Positions 29,810 to 38,652 of a stretch of 40,357 bases of DNA are shown in pieces. Numbering within the stretch: position 1 is the stretch's first letter; each line of letters begins with the position of its first letter. Source of the stretch: a virus. Both the position numbers and the translations under genes were made by a program. The stretch spans positions 1 to 40,357 of IMG/VR virus record IMGVR_UViG_3300007541_000052, one strand, 5' to 3'. The notes beneath the pieces are model-generated. The model made no database searches. It was not told the DNA's origin and saw only the letters and a list, made by a program, of their open reading frames with translations.

Positions 29810-31666
29810 ATGATAAACCTACATGTACACTCGAAACACAGCTGGGACTGCATATCATCAATAAAAGGCATAGTTCAAGCTGCGGTTGAATACGGACAAG
29901 ACGCCATAGCTGTTACTGACCACGGCTTGATGAGTGGCGCGATGGAATTGTTTTTAGAAGCCCGAAAGGCTGGAATAAAGCCCATAATAGGGTGCGAGTT
30001 TTACGTCTGCCCACCGGGTATAAAAAAAGAAGATAAAAACAGTGAGTCCAGAAGACTGAATCATCTAGTTGTTTTGGCAAAAAATCTTGTTGGATATAAA
30101 AACCTTATAAAGCTGAACTATATAGCGCACGAAAATTTTTACTACCGCCCAAGAATAGACGAACAAGCTTTGTTCGAAAACTCGGAAGGACTAATAGTAA
30201 TAAACGGCCACTTCGATACCAGTGTTCACGACTGTCTATTTTTTAACAGAGAGATGGCTTCAGCTGCTACAACCGAAGAAGAGTGCTGGCTTTATATACA
30301 CCCTGAGTGCGAAGATAATGTTCTTAAAATAGTTTCGAGATATCAGGAATTTTTTGGCGAAGATTTCTATTTAGAGTGCCAAATGTTCGACCAGAAAGAC
30401 CCGATACAGCAAGTGGCGTCGAAAAAGCTTTTAGAAATATCTAGAAAATACAAAATAAACGCGGTCGGTACAGGGGATGCTCATTACATAAAACAAGAAG
30501 ATGCGATTTTTCATAAAACGTTTTGCGCAATAAAACAAAATAAGAGAGTAAAAGACCTACCCAGCATAAGCTACTATACAAACGGGTCTTATTCTATAGT
30601 TTCAAACGAGCACGCAGCAAAAACCTATTCACCAGAACTGATTGACGCGACTCACGAAATAGCGGCAAAAATAGAAGACTTCGACATAACTATTCCAATG
30701 GCCATACCTTCTTTTAGTTCAGAAGGGGCGTACAAACCAAAAGAAATTGTGCGCGACAAATGTATAGAGAAACTAAAGAAACTAGGCCTTCACAACGAAG
30801 AGTATATCAAAAGATTAGATTACGAAATAAATGTATTAGAACTTGGTAATCTGTACGACTACTTTCTTGTGGTAGAAGATTATTGCGAATTCGCACGCAA
30901 ACAATCAATGCTGATTGGCCCCGGAAGAGGGTCTTCTGGTGGATGCCTGATTTCTTATCTGCTCGATATAGTTTCAATAAACCCGATTGAGTATAACCTC
31001 AGCTTTGATAGATTCTTTTCTGCAGAAAAAGCTAGGTCGGGATCTATACCAGACATTGATACTGATTTTCAGTCGTCCAGAAGAGACGAAATCATAAGTT
31101 ATATACAAAAAAAATACGGAAAAAGAAAAGTTTGCGAGGTTGTTACTTACGGGAAACTTCAAGCTAAAAATGCCCTCAAAGACGTACTCAGGGCTCACGC
31201 TGCTTGTACACCAATGGTAGCAAATATAATAACTAAAAACATACCAGACAAAGACAAAATATCTGACAAACTCCAAGATTTCTTTGAAGAAACCGGTTCT
31301 TCAAGCGTGCTTTATTATTGTTTGAAAAAAGAACCAAAACTTTTGTCCGATTATTGCCGTCTTTCAACAAAAGAAGACGGGACGGAAATTTTTGAAGGAG
31401 ATTACGCCGAATCTTTCATGGTAGCGGTAGGACTAGAGGGCGCTATCAAATCATCTTCGAGGCACCCGTCTGCTTTGATCATATCTCCTTATAATATAGA
31501 CGAAATATGCCCGATGTTATTAGATAAAAAAACAAACCAAATGATAACGGCCTACGACATGTATTATTTTCCCTATGCGTCTCTAGTGAAATTTGATATT
31601 CTTGTTTTAAAATCTCTTGACTGCCTTGCGGAAGTTAATACTTTGTTAAAGGAAACGGGGTTATGA
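29810..31666 (+). CDS. dnaE: DNA polymerase III alpha subunit, N-terminal half (618 aa)
   Basis: The N-terminal PHP domain starts INLHVHSKHSWD with H5/H7, TDHG, GCEFY, RPRID and VGTGDAHY, so its metal ligands look intact. The palm and finger parts carry GPGRGSSGGCLISYLL, SIPDIDTDF with D415/D417/D419 (including the two catalytic Asp), KNALKDVLRAHA and SSRHPSALI. VKFDILVLKSL gives D596, equivalent to the third catalytic Asp. The ORF stops 22 residues later, well before the conserved GIFQLE region found at 33649-35253. The two halves together (1152 aa) match a full C-family polymerase. The stop is a real TGA inside an ATGA overlap. Confidence 0.9.
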   Translation: MINLHVHSKHSWDCISSIKGIVQAAVEYGQDAIAVTDHGLMSGAMELFLEARKAGIKPIIGCEFYVCPPGIKKEDKNSESRRLNHLVVLAKNLVGYKNLIKLNYIAHENFYYRPRIDEQALFENSEGLIVINGHFDTSVHDCLFFNREMASAATTEEECWLYIHPECEDNVLKIVSRYQEFFGEDFYLECQMFDQKDPIQQVASKKLLEISRKYKINAVGTGDAHYIKQEDAIFHKTFCAIKQNKRVKDLPSISYYTNGSYSIVSNEHAAKTYSPELIDATHEIAAKIEDFDITIPMAIPSFSSEGAYKPKEIVRDKCIEKLKKLGLHNEEYIKRLDYEINVLELGNLYDYFLVVEDYCEFARKQSMLIGPGRGSSGGCLISYLLDIVSINPIEYNLSFDRFFSAEKARSGSIPDIDTDFQSSRRDEIISYIQKKYGKRKVCEVVTYGKLQAKNALKDVLRAHAACTPMVANIITKNIPDKDKISDKLQDFFEETGSSSVLYYCLKKEPKLLSDYCRLSTKEDGTEIFEGDYAESFMVAVGLEGAIKSSSRHPSALIISPYNIDEICPMLLDKKTNQMITAYDMYYFPYASLVKFDILVLKSLDCLAEVNTLLKETGL

Positions 31667-32049
31667 CTGACGACCACTTTAGTACACACTTATCAAAACA
31701 ACTTGAGTATCACAGAAATTGTGTTGGTTTAGGACTTGTGTGCAAAGAGTTGTTTTTTCAACTTATAGAGTATGTAATAAATTTTTTCTTAGATTCTCAG
31801 GAAGAATGCTGGTTAGACAGCGAGACAACTTCTATATCCAAGATGAAAAAAACTGGCTATGGATATAAAATAGGAGAAGAGGAGTATGTATTACAAGTCG
31901 AATGCACTTGTTGCGACTACTCAAGATTCTACGAGATAGAAGATCTACAGGAAGCCGCCAAGTGCTTTATAACAAGATGCTTAGAATGTTCTTTTAAAAG
32001 ACACGTAAAGGTAGTTCCCTGTGATAAAAAACGAAGACGTAGTTCTTGA
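31663..32049 (+). CDS. Cys-rich hypothetical protein between polymerase halves (128 aa)
   Basis: ATG 31663 overlaps the polymerase N-half stop (ATGA). The protein has an N-terminal helix, an acidic central part and CTCCDYSRFYEIEDLQEAAKCFITRCLECSFKRHV with five Cys, probably a metal site. The C-terminus is strongly basic (CDKKRRRSS). No family is recognised, and it bears no intein or homing-endonuclease motif. It is the first of four genes separating the polymerase halves. Confidence 0.6.
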   Translation: MTDDHFSTHLSKQLEYHRNCVGLGLVCKELFFQLIEYVINFFLDSQEECWLDSETTSISKMKKTGYGYKIGEEEYVLQVECTCCDYSRFYEIEDLQEAAKCFITRCLECSFKRHVKVVPCDKKRRRSS

Positions 32050-32371
32050 GTTTGAGCGAGACATGTCTGATAACCCAGATTTCTGGATCGAAAAGTTTTT
32101 GAAAAACGCAGACGAAGACGTGGCATTTATAATTGAACGAACCAGGGATATAAAAGAAGTTTCTCCCGATGACTCTTTTGATTACGGATTTTTGCTAGGT
32201 TTAATGTTGATGTGCAGAATAAATAAAGTTTCAGACTCTGAGACACTTGAAGAATTAAAAACAAAATTCTGCGCGTACAAAAGGTGGGTGGAGTATCTAG
32301 AGCAAGAGACGTGTGAATTAAAACAGAAAAGTAAGGTTGGGAATGCTAACATTAGGGCAAATAAGAAATGA
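32021..32371 (+). CDS. acidic hypothetical protein (116 aa, GTG start)
   Basis: The frame begins at GTG 32021, with AAAGG about 10 nt before it, and overlaps the previous gene by 29 nt; ATG 32063 is an alternative. The protein is acidic and helical (FERDMSDNPDFWIEKFLKNADEDVAFIIERTRDIKE), with a central LLGLMLMCRINKV and a coiled-coil-like C-terminus. No family is recognised. Confidence 0.55.
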   Translation: MIKNEDVVLEFERDMSDNPDFWIEKFLKNADEDVAFIIERTRDIKEVSPDDSFDYGFLLGLMLMCRINKVSDSETLEELKTKFCAYKRWVEYLEQETCELKQKSKVGNANIRANKK

Positions 32372-32816
32372 AACTCAAAACTGCACCAGGTGCAATCTAA
32401 GAGAAAAGTGCCTGTCTCCAGTTGGAATCGAGGCGTATGGCCGAGACCCGTTTGTTCTTTTTATTTTTGGAAGCAAAGTAAGCAAAGAATCCGACGGTTT
32501 TCAAACAGTTTTGGACGTCACCAGCTTTAATATACTTGAAAATATACAAAAAGAGCTTCAAGTTGGAATAGCAGTAACTTACGAAACAAAGTGCTATTCG
32601 ACTAAATCTTACTCGGCTTCTCAAAAAACAAAATGCTCTGGGTATTTCATACAAAAGGAAATACAGGCCGTCTCTGCGAAATTAGTTGTTGGTTTCGGAG
32701 TAAAAGAAAACAACTTGTTTTCTTGCGACATATATTGCGATACTTACGCAAAAGTTTTTAATAATGCCAAAAAAACTAAAGATTTGATTAAAAAAATAAA
32801 AGAAAGGCTTACTTGA
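32343..32816 (+). CDS. diverged family-4 uracil-DNA-glycosylase-like protein (157 aa)
   Basis: CTRCNLREKCLSP, then VLFIFGSKVSKESDGFQ, FETKCYS-type TYETKCYST, KTKCSGYFIQKEIQAVSAKLVVGFG, follow the layout of family-4 UDGs, in which a 4Fe-4S cluster is held by C-x-x-C and two later Cys. The catalytic-loop motif G-E-x-P-G-x-x-E/D is not preserved (GSKVSKESDG), so glycosylase activity is doubtful. A UDG-like domain is fused to the polymerase of SPO1-like phages, so its place here, inside the split polymerase, is suggestive. The start is ATG 32343. Confidence 0.5.
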   Translation: MLTLGQIRNETQNCTRCNLREKCLSPVGIEAYGRDPFVLFIFGSKVSKESDGFQTVLDVTSFNILENIQKELQVGIAVTYETKCYSTKSYSASQKTKCSGYFIQKEIQAVSAKLVVGFGVKENNLFSCDIYCDTYAKVFNNAKKTKDLIKKIKERLT

Positions 32817-33649
32817 TGGTGTGTCAAAACAAAATATGTGTTCTAGATTTCGAAACTGATAGCTTAGACAACAATTTCAATCAACCCGTTTCTATTGCAG
32901 CTGTCATGATAGACGGCAGATCTTTAAAAATATGCGAGAACGGGATTTTTTATTCTTTAATATCAAGAATTCCAGATTCCGAAGTAGAAAAGTATGGTCT
33001 CTCAAAATTAGACCCAAAGTCAATGTCGATCAACGGCATACGTGAAAGCGACCTAGAATCTGCTCCCCCTTTAAAATTAGTGTGGACCAACTTTATAAAT
33101 TGGGTAAAATATTTTAACCCAAAACCCAGCAAATGGGACGGCCCAATATTATCTGGTCATAACCATAAATACGACCGAAAAATAATCGAGAGAATTATGT
33201 ATGGTACGCATTATGGCCTGAAAATATCCAATCAAAAATCAATTCAATACGCCCGGTTTTCAAAAATGACAACCGAGGAGCAAAAGGACTACTTTGCTCG
33301 AACTGCTACTTTGCAAGAACCATGGAAACTAGGTCCACAATCTGAATTTTTTCACCCGGGGCTGTATTTAGATTCGCAGGATTACAGCCATATTTTATTT
33401 GAAAACACGAGAAACTATAGAAGCATTTCTTTGTCCAACGTGAAGTCGCTGTTGGGTTTCAAAGACGACGCCGAAATAGATGAACACCATGCTCTAGTCG
33501 ACACGATGTGGTCCGCTGAGATAATAGTCAGATACATCTCACTTATGAGACAGGTTTTAAAAGATGTTGACTTTGAAACTCAAAATAAAACACACTTAGA
33601 TGTGCACCAACAGCTTAAAAATATACTACAAAACGAAAAGGAAGACTGA
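32816..33649 (+). CDS. DEDDh 3'-5' exonuclease, likely proofreading partner (277 aa)
   Basis: CVLDFETDSLD gives D11/E13 of ExoI, and SGHNHKYDRKI supplies the ExoII Asp. EHHALVDTMW supplies the ExoIII His and Asp. The fold is that of the epsilon subunit (DnaQ), which excises misincorporated nucleotides. It ends one base into the start of the polymerase C-half, so expression is coupled, and it probably proofreads for that polymerase. The first DEDDh gene at 2698 is shorter and unrelated in context. The preferred start is ATG 32816. Confidence 0.8.
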   Translation: MVCQNKICVLDFETDSLDNNFNQPVSIAAVMIDGRSLKICENGIFYSLISRIPDSEVEKYGLSKLDPKSMSINGIRESDLESAPPLKLVWTNFINWVKYFNPKPSKWDGPILSGHNHKYDRKIIERIMYGTHYGLKISNQKSIQYARFSKMTTEEQKDYFARTATLQEPWKLGPQSEFFHPGLYLDSQDYSHILFENTRNYRSISLSNVKSLLGFKDDAEIDEHHALVDTMWSAEIIVRYISLMRQVLKDVDFETQNKTHLDVHQQLKNILQNEKED

Positions 33650-35253
33650 TGGTGACAAAAGCTGCTAGCGATAGCAATTTTTATTCATTTGATTGCGGGT
33701 GTTCTATACCAATTGACGAAGATGGAGACCCGCAAATAGATTATGAAAATATCAACCTATGCTGCAATAAAACATGGAGTACGTACGCAAAGGGGTACAC
33801 GCGCTCGATTTTTCAGTTAGAAAAAAGACTTGGGAAAGAATGGAGTAAAAAACTAAAACCGAAGTCTGTACTAGAATCAGCCGCTTTGATATCCGTCATA
33901 AGGCCTGGCACGCTAAATGCAGTTAATGCCGAAGGTAAAAGCTTTTCTCAAGTTTTTTGCGATAGAAAGAACTCTAACTGGAAGCCAGAAGAGGGCGATA
34001 AATTATCGGAAGCGCTAGAGGAAACCTATGGCGTCAATATTTACCAAGAACAAACGATGTTTCTTTCTTTTTTGTTTGCTGGATTCGATGGCGACCAGCA
34101 AATAAAGCTATTAAAAGGAATAGCGAAGAAAGACGCTGGTTATCTTGCGTCTTTAAAAGAAGAATTCTTGAATGGTTGTAGTTCAAAAGGGTTGATTACA
34201 AACAAACAGGCTCTGGAGGTGTTTTCAAACATAGAGGCAAGCGCCAGATACGCCTTTAACAAATCTCACGCAGTTGGGTATGCTAAAACTGGATATTGGA
34301 CAGCTTGGGTAAAATCACATCTGCCGATTCATTATATATGCGGATGGTTAAGGCACGCAAAAAATACACCAAAACCAAAAGAAGAAATAAAGGCGATAGT
34401 CTCGGAAGCAAATAGATTAGGAGTCACAATTGCACCCCCGAGCTTTAAAAACCTACCGGTCACCAATTTCTTTATAAACAAAGAAACAAGCATTATTTAT
34501 TTTGGAATAGATTCAATCAAAGAGTGCGGTGAAAAAGTGGCCAGCTTGATCCAAAAAAATATCACAAAACCTCCAACGAGTTTTTTAAATTTTCTAGTTT
34601 TTGATTCACAAAACCTTAAAAAAAATAATATAATAAACTTTATACGGGCAGGGTGTTTCGACTATCTTCAAATCGACAGATATCAGGCTGAGCATGACTA
34701 CAATAAGTATTCTATGCTCACAAAAGGAGAAAAGAAAGACTGCGTATTGATTCAGTCTAAGCTCAATTTAACTAATCTAAAAGACCTATTAAAAAAGGTT
34801 TTGGAGCTTAGCGGTAAAGAAGAAAGAATTAAAATTATAAAGTCAATGATCGAGACTTTTGAAGACAACTTAAAAGATAGCAAAAGAGCTATCATAGAGC
34901 AAGAGCGCGAGCTGATAGGTGTGAATATAAGTTACTCTTCTATAATGACAAATTCTCAATATTCAGCAACGCATGAATGCGGCGTTATAGACGACTTACC
35001 GCCAAATACAAAATGTATCGCGTGTGGAGAAGTCGACGAATATTTTGAAATCGAAATAAAAAACGGCAAGATGGCTGGACAAACCATGGCGCGTTTTAAA
35101 TTAGTTGATGAATCCGGAGAATGCGACTGTGTAGTATTCCCAAAAGAACTAGACACTTATCAAGGGGCAATATATGAAACTAGCAATGTGATGATCGTTG
35201 GATCTACAGGAAATCGTGGTGGACTAATAGTAAATAAAATTTATGAAGGTTGA
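33649..35253 (+). CDS. dnaE: DNA polymerase III alpha subunit, C-terminal half (534 aa)
   Basis: AAAAGGAA precedes ATG 33649. After a Cys-rich lead (DCGCSIP, LCCNKTW) the protein resumes the polymerase at RSIFQLEKRLGKEW, LISVIRPGTLNAV, NIYQEQTMFLSF and FNKSHAVGYAKTGYWTAWVKSHLP. These are the finger region of a C-family enzyme. Helix-rich DNA-binding and OB-like parts follow (GQTMARFKLVDESGECDCVVF). It lacks catalytic Asp and cannot polymerise alone. Its partner is the 618-aa half upstream. There is no N-terminal Cys and no intein sequence at the start. Confidence 0.9.
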   Translation: MVTKAASDSNFYSFDCGCSIPIDEDGDPQIDYENINLCCNKTWSTYAKGYTRSIFQLEKRLGKEWSKKLKPKSVLESAALISVIRPGTLNAVNAEGKSFSQVFCDRKNSNWKPEEGDKLSEALEETYGVNIYQEQTMFLSFLFAGFDGDQQIKLLKGIAKKDAGYLASLKEEFLNGCSSKGLITNKQALEVFSNIEASARYAFNKSHAVGYAKTGYWTAWVKSHLPIHYICGWLRHAKNTPKPKEEIKAIVSEANRLGVTIAPPSFKNLPVTNFFINKETSIIYFGIDSIKECGEKVASLIQKNITKPPTSFLNFLVFDSQNLKKNNIINFIRAGCFDYLQIDRYQAEHDYNKYSMLTKGEKKDCVLIQSKLNLTNLKDLLKKVLELSGKEERIKIIKSMIETFEDNLKDSKRAIIEQERELIGVNISYSSIMTNSQYSATHECGVIDDLPPNTKCIACGEVDEYFEIEIKNGKMAGQTMARFKLVDESGECDCVVFPKELDTYQGAIYETSNVMIVGSTGNRGGLIVNKIYEG

Positions 35254-35695
35254 AATATATATGAACGACCAAAATCAAATGATAGATAAATTTAAAGTCA
35301 CTGGCAACCCGGAAAAAGCCAGAATGGAAATACTGATCAACGACGGCACTTACATGACTGTAAATTCATCCAAATGTGGAAATGAATGTGTTATTGAAGT
35401 CGGCGACAAGTATTCAAAAACCGGACGAAAGCAAACAACTAAATTTGTTTCAGATGGTAATTTTGTTAGATTTTTTGATCTATCTTTAGATTCAGAAAGC
35501 GACCGTGTAATCCAAACAACTGCTATCACGGGAAGCGATCTTGGAATTAGTTGTTTAGATTTAGCGATTGAATCCGTTCCGGGTATCATATCCTCTCTTT
35601 GTATACCAGAGGGGCATGTTTTTGTAAACAATAACAGGTATGATACACAGTACGATGATTTATCTGAAACAGAAGAAAAAACCAAGGACGAATGA
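35243..35695 (+). CDS. hypothetical protein (150 aa)
   Basis: It overlaps the polymerase C-half by 11 nt; ATG 35261 (MNDQNQMIDKFKV), preceded by GAAGG, may be the real start. The protein is beta-rich (ILINDGTYMTVNSSKC, ECVIEVGDKYSKTGRKQTTKFVSDGNFVRFFDL) with an acidic tail (DLSETEEKTKDE). The acidic tail and position behind the polymerase recall single-strand DNA-binding proteins, but no defining motif is seen. Confidence 0.6.
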   Translation: MKVEIYMNDQNQMIDKFKVTGNPEKARMEILINDGTYMTVNSSKCGNECVIEVGDKYSKTGRKQTTKFVSDGNFVRFFDLSLDSESDRVIQTTAITGSDLGISCLDLAIESVPGIISSLCIPEGHVFVNNNRYDTQYDDLSETEEKTKDE

Positions 35696-36015
35696 CTATG
35701 GACTGCGAAGAGTGCGATTATAGAACAAAACTAACTTGTTCCGGTACAGGTTTGATAAAAGATATTTTGAAGCATACAACAGTTCCCGGGCAAGTAGACA
35801 AAACTTCGTTGCGGGTTTCTTTTGTAAGAAGAAGGCAAGACGGAAGCCAAACAATAAAAGAAGAAGATCTGGTGACCGTTGTTTTCTGGTCTTCGGCTGC
35901 CCAAATAATCAATGATCTAGCAAGTGTAGATCAACACATATATTTGGATATGGAAATAAGATCTTCGAAAGAAGGCCTTGTTTTCAAGGCTAAAAGTTTT
36001 GAAATCTTAGACTGA
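35692..36015 (+). CDS. possible OB-fold protein (107 aa)
   Basis: An N-terminal Cys group (CEECDYRTKLTC) is followed by an OB-like strand pattern (GTGLIKDILKHTTVPGQVDKTSLRVSFVRRR, LVTVVFWSSAAQIINDL, HIYLDMEIRSSKEGLVFKAKSFEIL). Such folds bind ssDNA or act as replication accessories. Its location after the polymerase supports that, but it is an inference from strand pattern only. ATG 35692 overlaps the previous stop. Confidence 0.5.
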   Translation: MTMDCEECDYRTKLTCSGTGLIKDILKHTTVPGQVDKTSLRVSFVRRRQDGSQTIKEEDLVTVVFWSSAAQIINDLASVDQHIYLDMEIRSSKEGLVFKAKSFEILD

Positions 36016-36029
36016 AACTGGGCGTCCCT

Positions 36030-37652
36030 ATGAAAATTTTAATTGTCAGTGAATTTACCGGGTTGGGAACCACTGGTTACTCTAATTATTACAAACAAAT
36101 AGCCAGAGGCCTTCACGATGACGGGCACGAAATTCTTGAGCTGGCTTCTTATGGAGACCAAAATAACCCAGCTCACGTATCATATGCAAACAATTGTGAT
36201 TGGAAAATATTCCTGAATATACCACAAAGAGACGACGACAAGGGTAACTCTCTTTACAAACAAAGAGAAGAGTCTCATGGGGACGCCAAATTCGGGGCGT
36301 GGAATTATGAAAACATAATGCTTGATTTTATGCCAGATACCGTGATTTCAATAAGAGACCATTGGTACGACAGGTTTATAATAAACTCTCCGAGCGCAAA
36401 GTATACAACTGTAGTTCTTAGTCCAACAGTTGACAGCATGCCGCAGAAATCAGAGTGGTTAGAAACTTATGGCAAAGCTGACGTTATAACTACCTATAAC
36501 GAATGGAGCCAAAACTGGCTTAAACAACAATACGCAAGCCGTAACCTAGTAGAGTTTATATCTCCTTGTGCTGACGATTCTTTGAAAATACTAAATACAA
36601 AATTATGCAGGCAAAAACTAGGCCTGCCAACTGATTCAAAAATCGTAGGAACAGTCATGAGAAATCAAACAAGAAAAAGATTTCCAGAACTGTTTAAGGC
36701 CTTGGCTCAAGTAGATAACTTGTATTTGCATTGCCATACTGGGTACCCAGACGATGGATGGGATATGCCAGAATTAATTTTAAGAAACAAAGTGCAAGAC
36801 AGGGTTTTCTTTACATACAGATGTAAAAGATGCAACGCAGTATCAGCAAAACTTTTTTCAGGAAGATCAACGCGTTGTGATAAATGCGGTGGAACAAAAG
36901 TGATGCCAAATGCGTCAGTTGGTGTAACAACTGAGGATATGTCTGTTATTTTTGGCGCTATGGATTTGTATATACAGCCTCACACAGCAGAGGGCTTTGG
37001 TATACCAGTTATAGAAGCCGCTAAATGCGGTATCAAATCCGCGAGCACTGATTATTCTGCCCAAGAAGATATCATAAGAAGAGTGGGTGGCATTCCAATT
37101 CCCCCTTTATCTTTAGAGACAGAAATAGCAACGACAGCCGACAGGGCTACTATGAACGTGCAAAAAATAGTAGAAATCCTGTCTGACGAAAATTCTTATC
37201 AATACAATAAACAAGATATAAAAGAATTATACGAAAAAAATTACAACTGGGATTCAACAATAAAAAAATGGCAATCTCTAGTAAAAAACATAGAGAGCAC
37301 AAAAACACTTGCCGATAAAAACAAATGGTTTTTAAATTGGTCTCCAGTTGACGTTCCTAGTTTAGAAGAAATTCAAAAAATAAATCTAACTAATGAAAGT
37401 TATGTAATTTATTGTATTCTGAACGTTGCTCAGTCCCCAGATATCATCGGGACTTATCTTCATTGTAAGATCCTAGACGATTTAAATTCTGGAGAAATTT
37501 ACGTTAAAAGATCTACTGCAACAGGTGTTTCTCCATACAACAGAGAAAACGTATACAGACATATGCTTCAAATAAGGAATAGGGTTTTGAAATGGGAAGA
37601 CCTAAGGGTTCAAAAAATAAAAAGACTAGTCCAAGCCCAAAAGAACCGTTAG
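36030..37652 (+). CDS. GT4-like glycosyltransferase with inserted zinc ribbon (540 aa)
   Basis: KILIVSEFTGLGTTGYSNYYKQIARGLHDDGHEI is a GT-B N-terminal domain start, and IVGTVMRNQTRKRFPELFKAL with YIQPHTAEGFGIPVIEAAKCGIKSAS is the GT4 donor-binding part with the E-G-F-G-x-P-x-x-E-A motif. Between them C265-x2-C268...C283-x2-C286 forms a four-Cys zinc ribbon, unusual in this fold. It moves a sugar from a nucleotide donor; acceptor and sugar are unknown. Base or surface glycan modification are possible. Its last 61 nt are shared with the next gene. Confidence 0.8.
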   Translation: MKILIVSEFTGLGTTGYSNYYKQIARGLHDDGHEILELASYGDQNNPAHVSYANNCDWKIFLNIPQRDDDKGNSLYKQREESHGDAKFGAWNYENIMLDFMPDTVISIRDHWYDRFIINSPSAKYTTVVLSPTVDSMPQKSEWLETYGKADVITTYNEWSQNWLKQQYASRNLVEFISPCADDSLKILNTKLCRQKLGLPTDSKIVGTVMRNQTRKRFPELFKALAQVDNLYLHCHTGYPDDGWDMPELILRNKVQDRVFFTYRCKRCNAVSAKLFSGRSTRCDKCGGTKVMPNASVGVTTEDMSVIFGAMDLYIQPHTAEGFGIPVIEAAKCGIKSASTDYSAQEDIIRRVGGIPIPPLSLETEIATTADRATMNVQKIVEILSDENSYQYNKQDIKELYEKNYNWDSTIKKWQSLVKNIESTKTLADKNKWFLNWSPVDVPSLEEIQKINLTNESYVIYCILNVAQSPDIIGTYLHCKILDDLNSGEIYVKRSTATGVSPYNRENVYRHMLQIRNRVLKWEDLRVQKIKRLVQAQKNR

Positions 37653-37792
37653 AGCCAGAAATAGCCGACAAAGAGAAGCAGCTCAGATTGATTTATGATT
37701 TTGCCTCTTATTTATCAGACAGACACCCAGTAAAAACAGATCGTTATTTAGAACTACTGAGGAATTTTTTAGAAATAAAAGGTGTTTCATGA
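37592..37792 (+). CDS. AT-hook-like small protein (66 aa)
   Basis: MGRPKGSKNKKTSPSPKEP begins with a G-R-P-K-G-S-K-N-K segment like AT-hook or HMG-type minor-groove-binding peptides. A helix (DKEKQLRLIYDFASYLSD) and RYLELLRNFLEI follow. It starts 61 nt inside the glycosyltransferase gene in another frame and ends overlapping the next start. The overlap is unusually long but both frames look coding. It could be a DNA-binding accessory protein. Confidence 0.55.
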   Translation: MGRPKGSKNKKTSPSPKEPLEPEIADKEKQLRLIYDFASYLSDRHPVKTDRYLELLRNFLEIKGVS

Positions 37793-38640
37793 AACCATTT
37801 GTGATGCTTCTTGTGGACAACACTGATCCTTGGTTTGGATTCATGTCTTCCGTGTTCGAATACAGATTAAAAGAAATGGACGTAAAGTATTTGACGTCTA
37901 CTAAGACAAAGGCGCCTGTTTTTGAGTTTGATCCGGAAGAAGTAACTCATGTAATTCAATGTGTACCTTCAAAGGAATTAACAACAATTCCAGAGCGGTA
38001 CACAAATATTGCTGTGACTAACTACAGAAAATCAAAATACGATTACAGCTACAGTCTTGTAGATTTTGTCGTCGAAACAAGCGGAACTTACAGTGTTATA
38101 AACCCTTATATAAATAACCCCGAAATAAAAAAACGGGCTGCCTTAAAGGCTGGGTCTATTACTTCAAAAATTGGAATCGCGGGGCAACCAGTATTTTATT
38201 GCGTTGTCAGGGACTCGAATCAATACAGAACTGAAGAGGTTCTTTTTGAACTACAAAAAATAAAGGACTCGCGCAAACGCGAGTTTATCGTCGAGGCGCT
38301 TGTTGTAGTTATTTCTGAAACGGCTGACGCCGAATTTGTAAAAAAAAGATTTACAGATCTAAAACAAGAACTTGAAATCGACTGTTATATTGTGTTCGTT
38401 GAAAATCAAAACGAAACAGACATAGCTCTTTTTCATTTCGGTTTTACAGAATTCGAAGACAAAAACTGGTTTGGTTATAGTTATGATAATTTTATTTATA
38501 ACAGAGAAGTCGTATCCAGTCAAGAATTTGTAGACTTGATAAATTATAACACAAACTTTCGAAGTGCCGGAAATGACAACATAAAAACATTCGTAGAGCA
38601 AATAAAAAACGGCGTTAACTTTAAAACATCAATTTTTTAA
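37789..38640 (+). CDS. GT-B-like hypothetical protein (283 aa)
   Basis: The first 60 residues (FVMLLVDNTDPWFGFMSSVFEYRLKEMDV) and later VFYCVVRDSNQYRTEEVLFELQKIKDSRKREFIVEALVVVISE suggest two Rossmann-like halves of a GT-B glycosyltransferase. The usual donor-binding E-x(7)-E motif is absent, so it may be inactive or a different transferase. It sits between two glycosyltransferase-like genes, which supports the guess. Family not confirmed. Confidence 0.5.
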   Translation: MKPFVMLLVDNTDPWFGFMSSVFEYRLKEMDVKYLTSTKTKAPVFEFDPEEVTHVIQCVPSKELTTIPERYTNIAVTNYRKSKYDYSYSLVDFVVETSGTYSVINPYINNPEIKKRAALKAGSITSKIGIAGQPVFYCVVRDSNQYRTEEVLFELQKIKDSRKREFIVEALVVVISETADAEFVKKRFTDLKQELEIDCYIVFVENQNETDIALFHFGFTEFEDKNWFGYSYDNFIYNREVVSSQEFVDLINYNTNFRSAGNDNIKTFVEQIKNGVNFKTSIF

Positions 38641-38652
38641 CAAGGAAAAAAA

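Noticed and set aside
31600-33800. Intein-mediated trans-splicing of the polymerase halves
   Set aside because: The N-half ends without intein blocks and the C-half does not begin with Cys, Ser or Thr after an intein-like His-Asn. Both ORFs have normal starts and stops.
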